Below are positions 1 to 6,744 of a stretch of 11,434 nt of DNA, one piece after another. This stretch comes from CAZUZD01 sp964624465. GTDB taxonomy: Bacteria; Planctomycetota; Planctomycetia; Isosphaerales; Isosphaeraceae. The notes under the pieces were generated by a model. The model saw only the letters and a list, made by a program, of their open reading frames with translations. It was not told the origin of the DNA and did not search any database. The DNA is taken from positions 1 through 11,434 of the forward strand of contig CAZUZD010000204.1 in assembly GCA_964624465.1 (NCBI GenBank), written 5' to 3'. Position 1 is the first letter of the stretch; each line of letters starts with the position of its first letter. Position numbers and translations under genes: made by a program.

Positions 1-81
1 ATTGGCCCCCAGCAATGCCTCGCGATTCGTCGGTGGCCCGCCCCCGCCGCCCGCCGTCGATCCTGATCCGTCGCTCAACCC

Positions 82-1479
82 GTGCGGGTGCTCGGATTGC
101 GGGGGGGGGGGGGGGGCGCGGGGCCCCGCGCCCGCGCCCGCGCCGCCGCGCGGGCCCAGGCCGACGTGCTGCTGATGACCACCACCCCCGCCGCCGCGCG
201 CTGGGAGGCGACCGAGGAGCTGGCCGAGGCCTGCCGACGGGCCGCGCGGGCGCGGCAGGCCGGGCTGGCCGACACGGCGGCCGCGTTCCGGACCCAGGGC
301 GGCGACCAGCCCGACCGGCTCTTCGTGAACGATCGCGTGCACCTGAGCCGGGCCGGTCACGACCTGGTCGCCGAGGTCGTGCTCCAGGCCATCGCCGCCG
401 GCGGCGCCGGCGCGCCCGCACCGGCCGACCCCGCCGTGACCGCGCTGCCACGCATCCGGGTGAGCCAGGACCGGACCCACTTCGTCCGCGACGGGTCCGC
501 CGCCCGCTTCCTCCTCTGGGGCTTCAACTACGACCACGACGACCGCGGCCGCCTGCTCGAGGACTACTGGGAGCGCGAGTGGGAGACGGTCGTGGCCGAC
601 TTCGGCGAGATGAAGGCGATGGGCGCCAACGTCGTGCGCGTCCACCTCCAGCTCGGGCGGTTCCTGACCGACGCCACCACCCCCGACCGGGACCAGCTCG
701 ATCGCCTGGCGCGGCTGGTGCGGCTGGCCGAGCAGACGGGCGTGTACCTGGATCTGACCGGCCTGGGCGGCTACCACAAGGCCGACGTGCCCGCCTGGTA
801 CGACGCCCTGGGCGAGTCGGAGCGCTGGGCGGCCCAGGCCACCTTCTGGCGGGCGATCGCGGGGGTCGGTCAGGGGCATGCGGCCGTCTTCTGCTACGAC
901 CTCATGAACGAGCCGATCCTCACCGGCGGCAACGACAAGGATCAGTGGCTGCCGGGCCCGCCACTCGACGGCAAGTCGTTCGTCCAGCGGATCACCCGCG
1001 ACGCCCGCGGCCGCAGCGACGCGGCCATCGCCGGCGACTGGGTCCGCACCCTGACGCAGGCCATCCGCGCCGTCGATCGCGACACCCTGATCACCGTCGG
1101 CGAGATCCCCTGGTCGCAGCCGTTCCCGACCTACCGGCCGCTGTTCCACGCCCCCGAGGTCGGCGGTCCGCTCGACTTCGTCAGCGTGCACTTCTACCCC
1201 CGCAAGGACCAGCTCGACGCCGACCTGGCCGCGCTCCGGGCCTACGAGGTGGGCAAGCCGATCGTCGTCGAGGAGTTCTTCCCCCTGAACGCCGGCTTTG
1301 AGGGCACCGAGGCGTTCCTCGACCGCTCCCGGCCACTCGTCGATGGCTGGATCAGCTTCTACTGGGGCAAGACCGTCGCCGAGCTGGAACAGACCCGCAC
1401 GCTCCGCGACGCCATCACCGCCGGCTGGCTCCGACGCTTCCAGGCCCTGGCACCGACCGGGACCGCCCCCGCGCCCTGA
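82..1479 (+). CDS. SGNH-esterase tail fused to GH5-like glycoside hydrolase (5' end missing or disrupted)
   Basis: The protein joins two hydrolase modules. Residues about 28-110 (numbered from the GTG at 82) look like the C-terminal third of an SGNH/GDSL esterase: a buried strand (ADVLLMTTTP), a helix, and the block V motif D84-x-x-H87 (NDRVHLSRAGH), which in this family supplies the catalytic Asp and His. The Gly-Asp-Ser block with the nucleophile is not in the window. From about residue 125 a GH5/cellulase-like TIM barrel follows: the first strand FLLWGFNYD, the acid/base motif LMNEP with E277, and a strand-8 VVEEFF motif where E397 or E398 would be the nucleophile. The family acts on beta-linked polysaccharides; the substrate here cannot be told. 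The start is uncertain: frame 1 is closed by a TGA at 64-66, the GTG at 82 precedes a 16-G run, and the text before residue 28 is Gly/Arg/Ala low complexity. The true gene probably begins left of the window in a frame lost at the G run. The stop at 1477-1479 is sure. Confidence 0.8.
   Translation: MRVLGLRGGGGGAGPRARARAAARAQADVLLMTTTPAAARWEATEELAEACRRAARARQAGLADTAAAFRTQGGDQPDRLFVNDRVHLSRAGHDLVAEVVLQAIAAGGAGAPAPADPAVTALPRIRVSQDRTHFVRDGSAARFLLWGFNYDHDDRGRLLEDYWEREWETVVADFGEMKAMGANVVRVHLQLGRFLTDATTPDRDQLDRLARLVRLAEQTGVYLDLTGLGGYHKADVPAWYDALGESERWAAQATFWRAIAGVGQGHAAVFCYDLMNEPILTGGNDKDQWLPGPPLDGKSFVQRITRDARGRSDAAIAGDWVRTLTQAIRAVDRDTLITVGEIPWSQPFPTYRPLFHAPEVGGPLDFVSVHFYPRKDQLDADLAALRAYEVGKPIVVEEFFPLNAGFEGTEAFLDRSRPLVDGWISFYWGKTVAELEQTRTLRDAITAGWLRRFQALAPTGTAPAP
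101..116. repeat. 16-base G homopolymer inside the hydrolase gene
   Basis: Sixteen consecutive G bases are followed by about 45 bases of almost pure G/C (117-161). They sit exactly where the SGNH domain ought to continue upstream. Any one- or two-base error in run length would change the frame, and none of the three upstream frames reads as recognisable SGNH sequence. The run may be a sequencing or assembly artefact, or a real slippage tract. Confidence 0.9.
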
Positions 1480-1581
1480 GGCTCTGCACCGTCCTCCCTC
1501 GCCGTGCCACCTCGGGGGCCGTGCTCTGACCGGACCGAACGCGATCCTCGAACTGGCCGCCAGCCGCCTGGCCGCGGATGA

Positions 1582-1595
1582 CGGTCGGCCGACCG
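1582..1595. repeat. Perfect 14-bp palindrome
   Basis: CGGTCGGCCGACCG is a gapless self-complementary sequence in the gap between the hydrolase and the kinase, about 40 bases upstream of the promoter candidate. It could be a dimer-binding operator or chance in GC-rich DNA. No second copy was noticed in the window. Confidence 0.4.
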
Positions 1596-1637
1596 CCCGA
1601 TGCGAACCCTTGCGACTTGTCGACGCGCGGGCCATGA

Positions 1638-1667
1638 TTGCCTGAACATCCGCCGCATGAATATCAA
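1638..1667 (+). promoter_or_regulatory. Weak sigma70-like promoter candidate for the kinase
   Basis: TTGCCT at 1638-1643 and TATCAA at 1662-1667 are separated by 18 bases and each matches four of six consensus positions. They lie in the only AT-richer patch of the gap, about 160 bases before the chosen start codon. Planctomycete promoters are poorly defined, so this is only a candidate. Confidence 0.2.
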
Positions 1668-1824
1668 GCGACATTTCCCCGCGGCGGTCGGCAGCGGGTC
1701 TGGGCGGGCGGCAAGGCCCACCGGACCCGGATGGCGGCCCCCGACCGGTCCGCGGAGCCGTCCCCGTCGCGCCATGCCGAGCCCCGCACCGGCCACGTCC
1801 CCTCACCTGGCGAGAGCCCCTCGC

Positions 1825-4800
1825 ATGCGCGAATCCCTGGGCGGCCACACCCACGGTCAGTCTCCCGGCACCGGCGATTTCCTCGGAGGGCTCTTCGAGG
1901 TCTTCACGCCGCGCCGCCAGTGCATGAACTTCGACGCCGCCGTCATCGGGCTCCACCTCGTCGCCGACCTGCTGATCGCCTTCGCCTACTTCTCGATCCC
2001 GGTGGCGCTGGTGGTCGTGGCCCGGCGGCGGCCGGAGCTCCGCTACAACTGGATCCTGGTCCTCTTCGCCGCCTTCATCCTGCTCTGTGGCACGACCCAT
2101 CTCTTCAACATCTGGGCCCTGTGGCAGCCGCTCTACCGGCTCGACGGGGTCGTCAAGCTCGTCACCGGCGTCGTCTCGGTGGCGACCGCCGTCGTCCTCT
2201 GGCGACTGATGCCGCTGGTCCTGACCCTGCCGACGGCCGCGGAGCTTGCCCGCCGCAGCGAGGCCCTGGGGCGCCTCGCCGACGAGCGGAGCGAGGCCCT
2301 CCAGGCCAGCGAGGCGACGCTCCGGGCGTTCTACGAGAGCGCCCCGGTGCTCATGGGGGTCGTCGAGCCGCAGCCCGACGGTGACCTGCTCCATCACTTC
2401 GACAACCGGGCCGGCTGCACGCTCTTCGGCGTCGGACCCGGCGGCACCGGCGGCCGGCGGGCGACCGAGCTCGGAGATTCGCCGGAGACCGTGGCGCTGT
2501 GGCTCGACCACTGCCGGCGGTCGGAGGCGACCGCCGCCCCGAGCCGCTTCGAGTTCGGATTCGACACGCCGGCGGGCCGGCGCTGGATCGCCGCCACGGT
2601 CGCTCCGCTCGGCGGCGCCACGCCCGGCCGCCCGCGGTTCTGCTACGTGGCCGAGGACATCACCGGGCGGCGGGCCATGGAGGATGACCTGCGCGAGAGC
2701 GAGGCCCGCTTCCGATCGGTCGTCGAGGCCGTGCCGGGCCACCTCTGGACGGCGACGCCCGAGGGGGCCATCGACTTCGCGGGGCCGTGGCTGCCCCGGT
2801 TCACCGGGAACCCGGTCCACCAGCTCTTCGGCGCCGCCTGGGAGTCCGTCGTCCACCCCGACGACCTGCCGGGCACACTGGCACGCTGGCACGCCTCGCT
2901 CGCCAGCGGCGAGCGGTACACGGCCGAGTTCCGGATCCGCGGCCGGGAGGACGACTACCGCTGGTTCCTCACCCAGGCGGTCTCGCGGCGCGACGCCCAG
3001 GGTCGCGTCCTCAAGTGGTTCGGCTACTCGACCGACATCCAGGAGACGCGGGCCGCCCAGGAGGCACTCAAGGCGCAGGCCCTGGTGACCCAGAGCATCA
3101 CGGACAACGCGACACTGGCCCTGTTCATCATGGACGAGCAACAGCAGTGCACCTTCATGAACCCGGCCGCCGAGCGGCTCACCGGGTACACGATCGCCGA
3201 GGTCCGGGGCCGCCCGCTCCACGAGGTGGTCCACCACACCCGGCCCGACGGCCGGCCCTACCCGCTCGAGGAGTGCCCCATCGAGCGGGCGTATCCCGAG
3301 AACAACCAGGTGCAGGGGGAGGAGGTGTTCGTGCACCGGGACGGACACTTCTACCCGGTCGCCTTCACGGTGAGCCCGATCCGGGGCGAGGGCGCGATCC
3401 TCGGCACGATCATCGAGGTTCGGGACATCGCCGGGGAGCGGCGGGCCCGGGAGGAGCGGGACCGGCTCTTCCGCGAGGCCGAGGAGGGCCGCCGCATCCT
3501 CCAGGCGCTCATGGATCACATCCCCGAGGGCATCGCCATCGCCGCCGCCCCGGACGTTTCCATCCGCATGGTGAGCCGCTTCGGGCAGGAGCTCGCCTCC
3601 CGACCCCCGGATACGCTCACCGGCATCCCGGCCGACACGCATGCGGAGCGCTGGGGCATCTTCCACGCCGACGGCGTCACCGCGGCCAGCCCCGAGGAGC
3701 TGCCGCTCACGCGGGCGACCCTCGGGGGCGAGCAGGTGACCGACGAGGAGTGGACGCTCCGGCAACCGGACGGCCGGTGCGTCCCGATCCTCTGCAACGC
3801 CGCCCCGATCCGCGACGAGGGCGGCTCGATCGTCGGCGGCGTCATCGCGTGGCGCGACATCACCGAGCGCAAGCGGGCCGAGGCGGAGCGCGAGCGGCTG
3901 CTGGTGGCGGCCGAGGCGGCCCTGGCCGAGGCCGAGCACGCCAACCGCATGAAGGACGAGTTCCTCGCCAACCTCTCGCACGAGCTCCGCACGCCGCTGA
4001 ACGCCATCGTCGGCTGGGTCAAGCTGCTCCGCTCGGGGCCGCCCGACGCCGAGGAGCTGACCGAGGGCCTCGAGGTCATCGACCGCAACGCCATGGCCCA
4101 GGCCCACCTCGTCGAGGACCTGCTCGACCTGTCCCGCATCGGCTCGGGCCAGTTCGCCCTCGACCCCCGGCCCGTCGCGCTGGCCGAGGTGATCGCGGCG
4201 GCCAGCGCCGCGGTCGGTCCCGCGGCCCGGGCGCGAGACATCCGCCTGACTCAGGAGCTCGACCCCCGGGCCGTCCCGATCCTGGGCGACCCGACGCGAC
4301 TCCAGCAGGTCGTCTGGAATCTGCTGAACAACGCCGTGAAGTTCACGCCCCGCGACGGCACGGTCGAGGTCCGCATGGAGCAGGTCGACTCGCAGGTCGA
4401 GATCACGGTCAGCGACTCCGGCCAGGGGATCGCGCCCGAGTTCCTGCCCCACGTCTTCGAGCGGTTCCGCCAGGCCGACGGCTCCCTGACCCGGCGCCAC
4501 GGCGGCCTCGGACTCGGGCTCGCCATCGTCAAGCAACTCGTCGAGCTGCACGGCGGGACGGTCCACGCCAGCAGCCCCGGCGAGGGCCAGGGCTCGACGT
4601 TCGTGGTGAGGCTGCCGATCGCCGGCCGCCAGCCCGGGTCGCGCGCCAGGGGACCCTCCCAGGACCGGGCCGTGGCGGCGGGCGGGGCCCCGCCCGCGGA
4701 CAACGGGCTTCAGGGCCTGCGGGTGCTCGTCGTCGACGACGAGCCCGACGCCCGGGTCCTGATGGCGCGGATCCTCGAGGCCCACGGGGCGGTGGTCCGG

Positions 4801-5088
4801 GCGGTCGGGACGGCGGCGGAGGCGATCGGCCTGATCGCGGGCTTCCGGCCGGAGGCCCTCGTCAGCGACATCGGAATGCCCGGGCGGGACGGCTACGAGC
4901 TGATGCAGCAGGTCCGGCGGCAGGCGACCGAGCAGCAACTGCCCGCCGCGGCGGTCACCGCGTTCGCCCGCCCCGAGGACCGGGAGCGAGCCCTGCGGGC
5001 CGGCTTCCAGCAGCACCTGAGCAAGCCGGTCAGCCCCGAAGAGCTGGTGCGAGTCGTCGCCACCCTGGCCGCCAGAACCGGGACGTGA
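1825..5088 (+). CDS. Ethylene-receptor-like hybrid sensor histidine kinase (EBD, 4 PAS, HisKA, HATPase, receiver)
   Basis: A membrane sensor kinase of 1087 residues. Residues about 37-133 form three hydrophobic helices that align with the Arabidopsis ETR1 ethylene-binding domain without gaps through the site: D48, Y55, P59, I85, C88 and H92 equal ETR1 D25, Y32, P36, I62, C65 and H69, and K111 matches K91 after a loop three residues shorter. C88 and H92 would hold Cu(I). Four PAS-type domains follow (about 155-290, 293-415, 418-545, 550-690; the second is PAS_3-like with HPDD). The kinase core has H719 in SHELRTP, an N box around N832-N836, DSGQGI at 864-869 and GLGLGLAI at 894-901. A receiver carries D971/D972, phospho-acceptor D1015, T1045 and K1067. 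No Hpt or output domain is present, so phosphate must pass to another protein. ATG 1825 is chosen because the LFEVFTPRRQC segment before helix 1 resembles the lead-in of related bacterial sensors; ATG 1924 is the alternative. The Shine-Dalgarno is weak (GAGAG, 1812-1816). Ethylene binding is inferred from residues, not shown. Confidence 0.95.
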   Translation: MRESLGGHTHGQSPGTGDFLGGLFEVFTPRRQCMNFDAAVIGLHLVADLLIAFAYFSIPVALVVVARRRPELRYNWILVLFAAFILLCGTTHLFNIWALWQPLYRLDGVVKLVTGVVSVATAVVLWRLMPLVLTLPTAAELARRSEALGRLADERSEALQASEATLRAFYESAPVLMGVVEPQPDGDLLHHFDNRAGCTLFGVGPGGTGGRRATELGDSPETVALWLDHCRRSEATAAPSRFEFGFDTPAGRRWIAATVAPLGGATPGRPRFCYVAEDITGRRAMEDDLRESEARFRSVVEAVPGHLWTATPEGAIDFAGPWLPRFTGNPVHQLFGAAWESVVHPDDLPGTLARWHASLASGERYTAEFRIRGREDDYRWFLTQAVSRRDAQGRVLKWFGYSTDIQETRAAQEALKAQALVTQSITDNATLALFIMDEQQQCTFMNPAAERLTGYTIAEVRGRPLHEVVHHTRPDGRPYPLEECPIERAYPENNQVQGEEVFVHRDGHFYPVAFTVSPIRGEGAILGTIIEVRDIAGERRAREERDRLFREAEEGRRILQALMDHIPEGIAIAAAPDVSIRMVSRFGQELASRPPDTLTGIPADTHAERWGIFHADGVTAASPEELPLTRATLGGEQVTDEEWTLRQPDGRCVPILCNAAPIRDEGGSIVGGVIAWRDITERKRAEAERERLLVAAEAALAEAEHANRMKDEFLANLSHELRTPLNAIVGWVKLLRSGPPDAEELTEGLEVIDRNAMAQAHLVEDLLDLSRIGSGQFALDPRPVALAEVIAAASAAVGPAARARDIRLTQELDPRAVPILGDPTRLQQVVWNLLNNAVKFTPRDGTVEVRMEQVDSQVEITVSDSGQGIAPEFLPHVFERFRQADGSLTRRHGGLGLGLAIVKQLVELHGGTVHASSPGEGQGSTFVVRLPIAGRQPGSRARGPSQDRAVAAGGAPPADNGLQGLRVLVVDDEPDARVLMARILEAHGAVVRAVGTAAEAIGLIAGFRPEALVSDIGMPGRDGYELMQQVRRQATEQQLPAAAVTAFARPEDRERALRAGFQQHLSKPVSPEELVRVVATLAARTGT
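1933..2223 (+). other. Ethylene-binding-type transmembrane domain (within the kinase)
   Basis: This is the three-helix sensor region of the kinase. Visible signatures are ADLLIAFAYFSIP in helix 1 and FILLCGTTHLFNIW in helix 2, which carry the Asp, Tyr, Cys and His needed for copper-dependent ethylene binding in plant receptors and in the cyanobacterial receptor SynEtr1. Helix 3 begins near the conserved Lys111. Confidence 0.85.
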
Positions 5089-5216
5089 GCGGCCGCCCGG
5101 CCACGCCCGATCCGGGAGCGGGGCGACGGACCGGGATGAGAATGCCACTCACCCCGTAAACTCGGAGATATGGCCGATTTTGCCTGGATCAATTCAACGG
5201 CCCTCAAGTTACCCAG

Positions 5217-5229
5217 TCGAACTGTTCGA
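5217..5229. promoter_or_regulatory. Operator-like palindrome TCGAAC-T-GTTCGA
   Basis: Two perfect 6-base arms (5217-5222 and 5224-5229) flank one central base. The site lies about 100 bases before the porin start in the AT-richer region. A further GTTCGA occurs at 5264-5269. Symmetry and place suggest a binding site for a dimeric regulator; the factor is unknown. Confidence 0.3.
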
Positions 5230-5315
5230 AACAAGGATCGTAACCCGCGCGTCGGACAGAGTCGTTCGAGGACCGGCTCCTGATACCCCGCCGGGACCCG
5301 GACCGCTTCACTCAC

Positions 5316-5319
5316 GAGG
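5316..5319 (+). promoter_or_regulatory. Ribosome binding site of the porin gene
   Basis: GAGG stands six bases before the ATG at 5326. It supports this start, which also gives a proper signal peptide. Confidence 0.6.
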
Positions 5320-5325
5320 TCGACG

Positions 5326-6681
5326 ATGATCCGAACCTGCTTGCGTGGGGCGAGTCTGATGGCCCTGCTGGCGATGAGCCGCGAGGTCGGGGCTCAAGAA
5401 CTCCCGCCGCTGCCGCCCGCGTCGGTCCCGGGGCTGCCGGGTCCGTTGGCGCCGCCGCCCGCGGCGGCTCCGCGACCGATCGGCCCGGGGACCGGGCTGG
5501 AGGCCGAGTCGCTGCCGGCGGAGATCAGCGAGGATGAGCTCGGGGCCTCCAGCCAGTTCCGGCTCGGTCCGACCCCCGTCTCCGAGGTCGGCCTCCTGAT
5601 GGATGGCCTGGGGATGCGCGACTGGTTCGGGGATTCCGGATACCGGGTCTTCGGCTGGGCCGAGCAGGGGTACTGGGGCTCGTCGACCGGCCCGGGGCTC
5701 CTGAGCGTGCAGTCGCGCCTGCCGCGCTTCGGCGACGAGTACCTGTTCAACGAGCTCGGCTTCGTGCTCCAGAAGCCGCTGCGGCGCGACCAGTTCGACT
5801 GGGGCGTGTTCGTGCGGTACTACGCCGGGGCCAACGCCGCCACCGGCCAGCCGCTCGGCGGTATTGGCAGCACGATCACCAACCAGCGATTCAGCCAGGA
5901 CCTCCGCGACCTGTACCTGGAGGCCCACCTGCCGGTCCTCACCGAGGGCGGGCTCGACGTGCGGGTCGGGCGCATGAACTCGATCATCGGCTACAACGGA
6001 TTCCTGGCTCCGTACCGGCCCTTCTACTCCAATGACTACCAGTTCTTCTATCTCCAGGACGGTGCCTTCACCGGCTTCCTGACCAACCTCCACGTCTCCG
6101 ACCGGCTGGAGTTCTGGAACGGCATGACCCTGGGGGCGAACACGTTCTTCACCAAGCGAAGCCAGGACTCATTCTGCTACATCGGACAGCTGAACTACTG
6201 GCTCACCGACGAGCGGAAGACCCGGCTGACGGCCTCGGTCTATCTCGGCCCCGACGCCCTGTTCTCGGCCCCGGGCCTCAACGGCACGTTCGACTCGATG
6301 GTCGAGCTGCGGGTGCAGCAGAACTGGAGCGAGCGGTTCACCCAGGTGGTGCAGTGCAACATGGCCTGGGATTCCAACACTCCGGTCGGCACCAGCGGCG
6401 CCTACGGCGTCTACACCCAGGGGATGTTCCACCTGTCGCCGACGGTCGATCTGAACCTCCGCGGCGAGTGGTTCCAGGACACGCACGGGACCCGCACCGG
6501 GTTCGCCGCCAACTACGCAGAAACCACGATCGGCCTGAACTGGCACCCGATCTCGTACCTGGAGCTCCGCCCCGAGATCCGCGGCGACTTCGCCGACGCG
6601 GCGACCTTCGGGGGCGGTGGCAACCCCGGCGGCAACTTCAGCCAGCTGACGGGCGGCATCAGCGCCCTGATCAAGTTCTGA
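5326..6681 (+). CDS. BBP2-like outer-membrane beta-barrel porin
   Basis: A predicted outer-membrane channel of 451 residues. It begins with a Sec-type signal peptide (residues 1-23: basic start, core ASLMALLAM, likely cleavage after VGA), then a Pro/Ala-rich stretch (about 26-55) that may be a periplasmic or peptidoglycan-side linker. From about residue 100 the sequence alternates polar and aromatic residues as in beta strands. The last third shows the pattern typical of putative beta-barrel porin 2 (OmpL-like): LRGEWFQDTHGTRTG, then a strand ending ELRPEIRGDFAD, and a final phenylalanine, as expected for a protein inserted by the BAM machinery. BBP2 members are common in planctomycetes; most have no known substrate. 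The permease gene starts 63 bases downstream on the same strand, so the two probably form an operon in which the porin admits a small solute to the periplasm. The ATG at 5326 has a GAGG ribosome site. The family call is from remembered motifs. Confidence 0.87.
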   Translation: MIRTCLRGASLMALLAMSREVGAQELPPLPPASVPGLPGPLAPPPAAAPRPIGPGTGLEAESLPAEISEDELGASSQFRLGPTPVSEVGLLMDGLGMRDWFGDSGYRVFGWAEQGYWGSSTGPGLLSVQSRLPRFGDEYLFNELGFVLQKPLRRDQFDWGVFVRYYAGANAATGQPLGGIGSTITNQRFSQDLRDLYLEAHLPVLTEGGLDVRVGRMNSIIGYNGFLAPYRPFYSNDYQFFYLQDGAFTGFLTNLHVSDRLEFWNGMTLGANTFFTKRSQDSFCYIGQLNYWLTDERKTRLTASVYLGPDALFSAPGLNGTFDSMVELRVQQNWSERFTQVVQCNMAWDSNTPVGTSGAYGVYTQGMFHLSPTVDLNLRGEWFQDTHGTRTGFAANYAETTIGLNWHPISYLELRPEIRGDFADAATFGGGGNPGGNFSQLTGGISALIKF

Positions 6682-6709
6682 GCCCGACCGCCGGGGCCGA
6701 GACCCGGGG

Positions 6710-6721
6710 GGCGTCGACGCC
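6710..6721. repeat. 12-bp palindrome between porin and permease genes
   Basis: GGCGTCGACGCC is perfectly self-complementary and sits in the 63-base gap between the two genes. Having no loop, it is a poor hairpin. It may be chance in GC-rich DNA. Confidence 0.25.
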
Positions 6722-6733
6722 GCACCTTGAAGC

Positions 6734-6738
6734 GAGGA
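6734..6738 (+). promoter_or_regulatory. Ribosome binding site of the permease gene
   Basis: GAGGA lies six bases before the ATG at 6745. It decides in favour of this ATG over the in-frame TTG at 6727, which is upstream of the site. Confidence 0.65.
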
Positions 6739-6744
6739 ACGTCC

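Larger units (their letters stand above)
1480..1824. other. Intergenic region upstream of the hybrid kinase
   Basis: This stretch of about 345 bases separates the hydrolase from the kinase. The kinase frame stays open through it from 1600, but the translation (Pro/Arg/Gly/Ser-rich, no domain) does not look like protein, so I treat it as non-coding. It holds a perfect 14-bp palindrome (1582-1595) and a short AT-richer patch (1634-1680) with a weak promoter-like pair. I see no RNA gene or clear terminator with a T tract. Confidence 0.6.
5089..5325. promoter_or_regulatory. Intergenic region and likely promoter region of the porin-permease pair
   Basis: These 237 bases follow the kinase stop. 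The part from about 5150 to 5260 is clearly richer in A/T than the rest of the window, as expected for a promoter region. It contains TAAACT (5157-5162) and TTGCCT (5180-5185) but no convincing spaced -35/-10 pair. It also carries a 13-bp palindrome. No terminator with a T tract is seen after the kinase. Confidence 0.4.

Noticed and set aside
1600..1824. Upstream extension of the kinase to ATG 1600 or 1657
   Set aside because: The added sequence is low-complexity Pro/Arg/Gly/Ser without any domain, while the ATG at 1825 gives a sensible lead into the first helix.
2787..5159. Long plus-strand open frame of 790 codons overlapping the kinase
   Set aside because: It is rich in Arg, Pro and Gly with no domain, and lies in another frame of a gene with clear kinase motifs. 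It is a GC-driven shadow.
5217..5229. LexA/SOS box
   Set aside because: The CGAAC/GTTCG arms recall the Gram-positive SOS box, but that box has a four-base centre and this site has one base, and nothing nearby is a repair gene.
6727..6744. TTG at 6727 as permease start
   Set aside because: It precedes the good GAGGA site, which serves the ATG at 6745; the extra residues add nothing to the family N-terminus.
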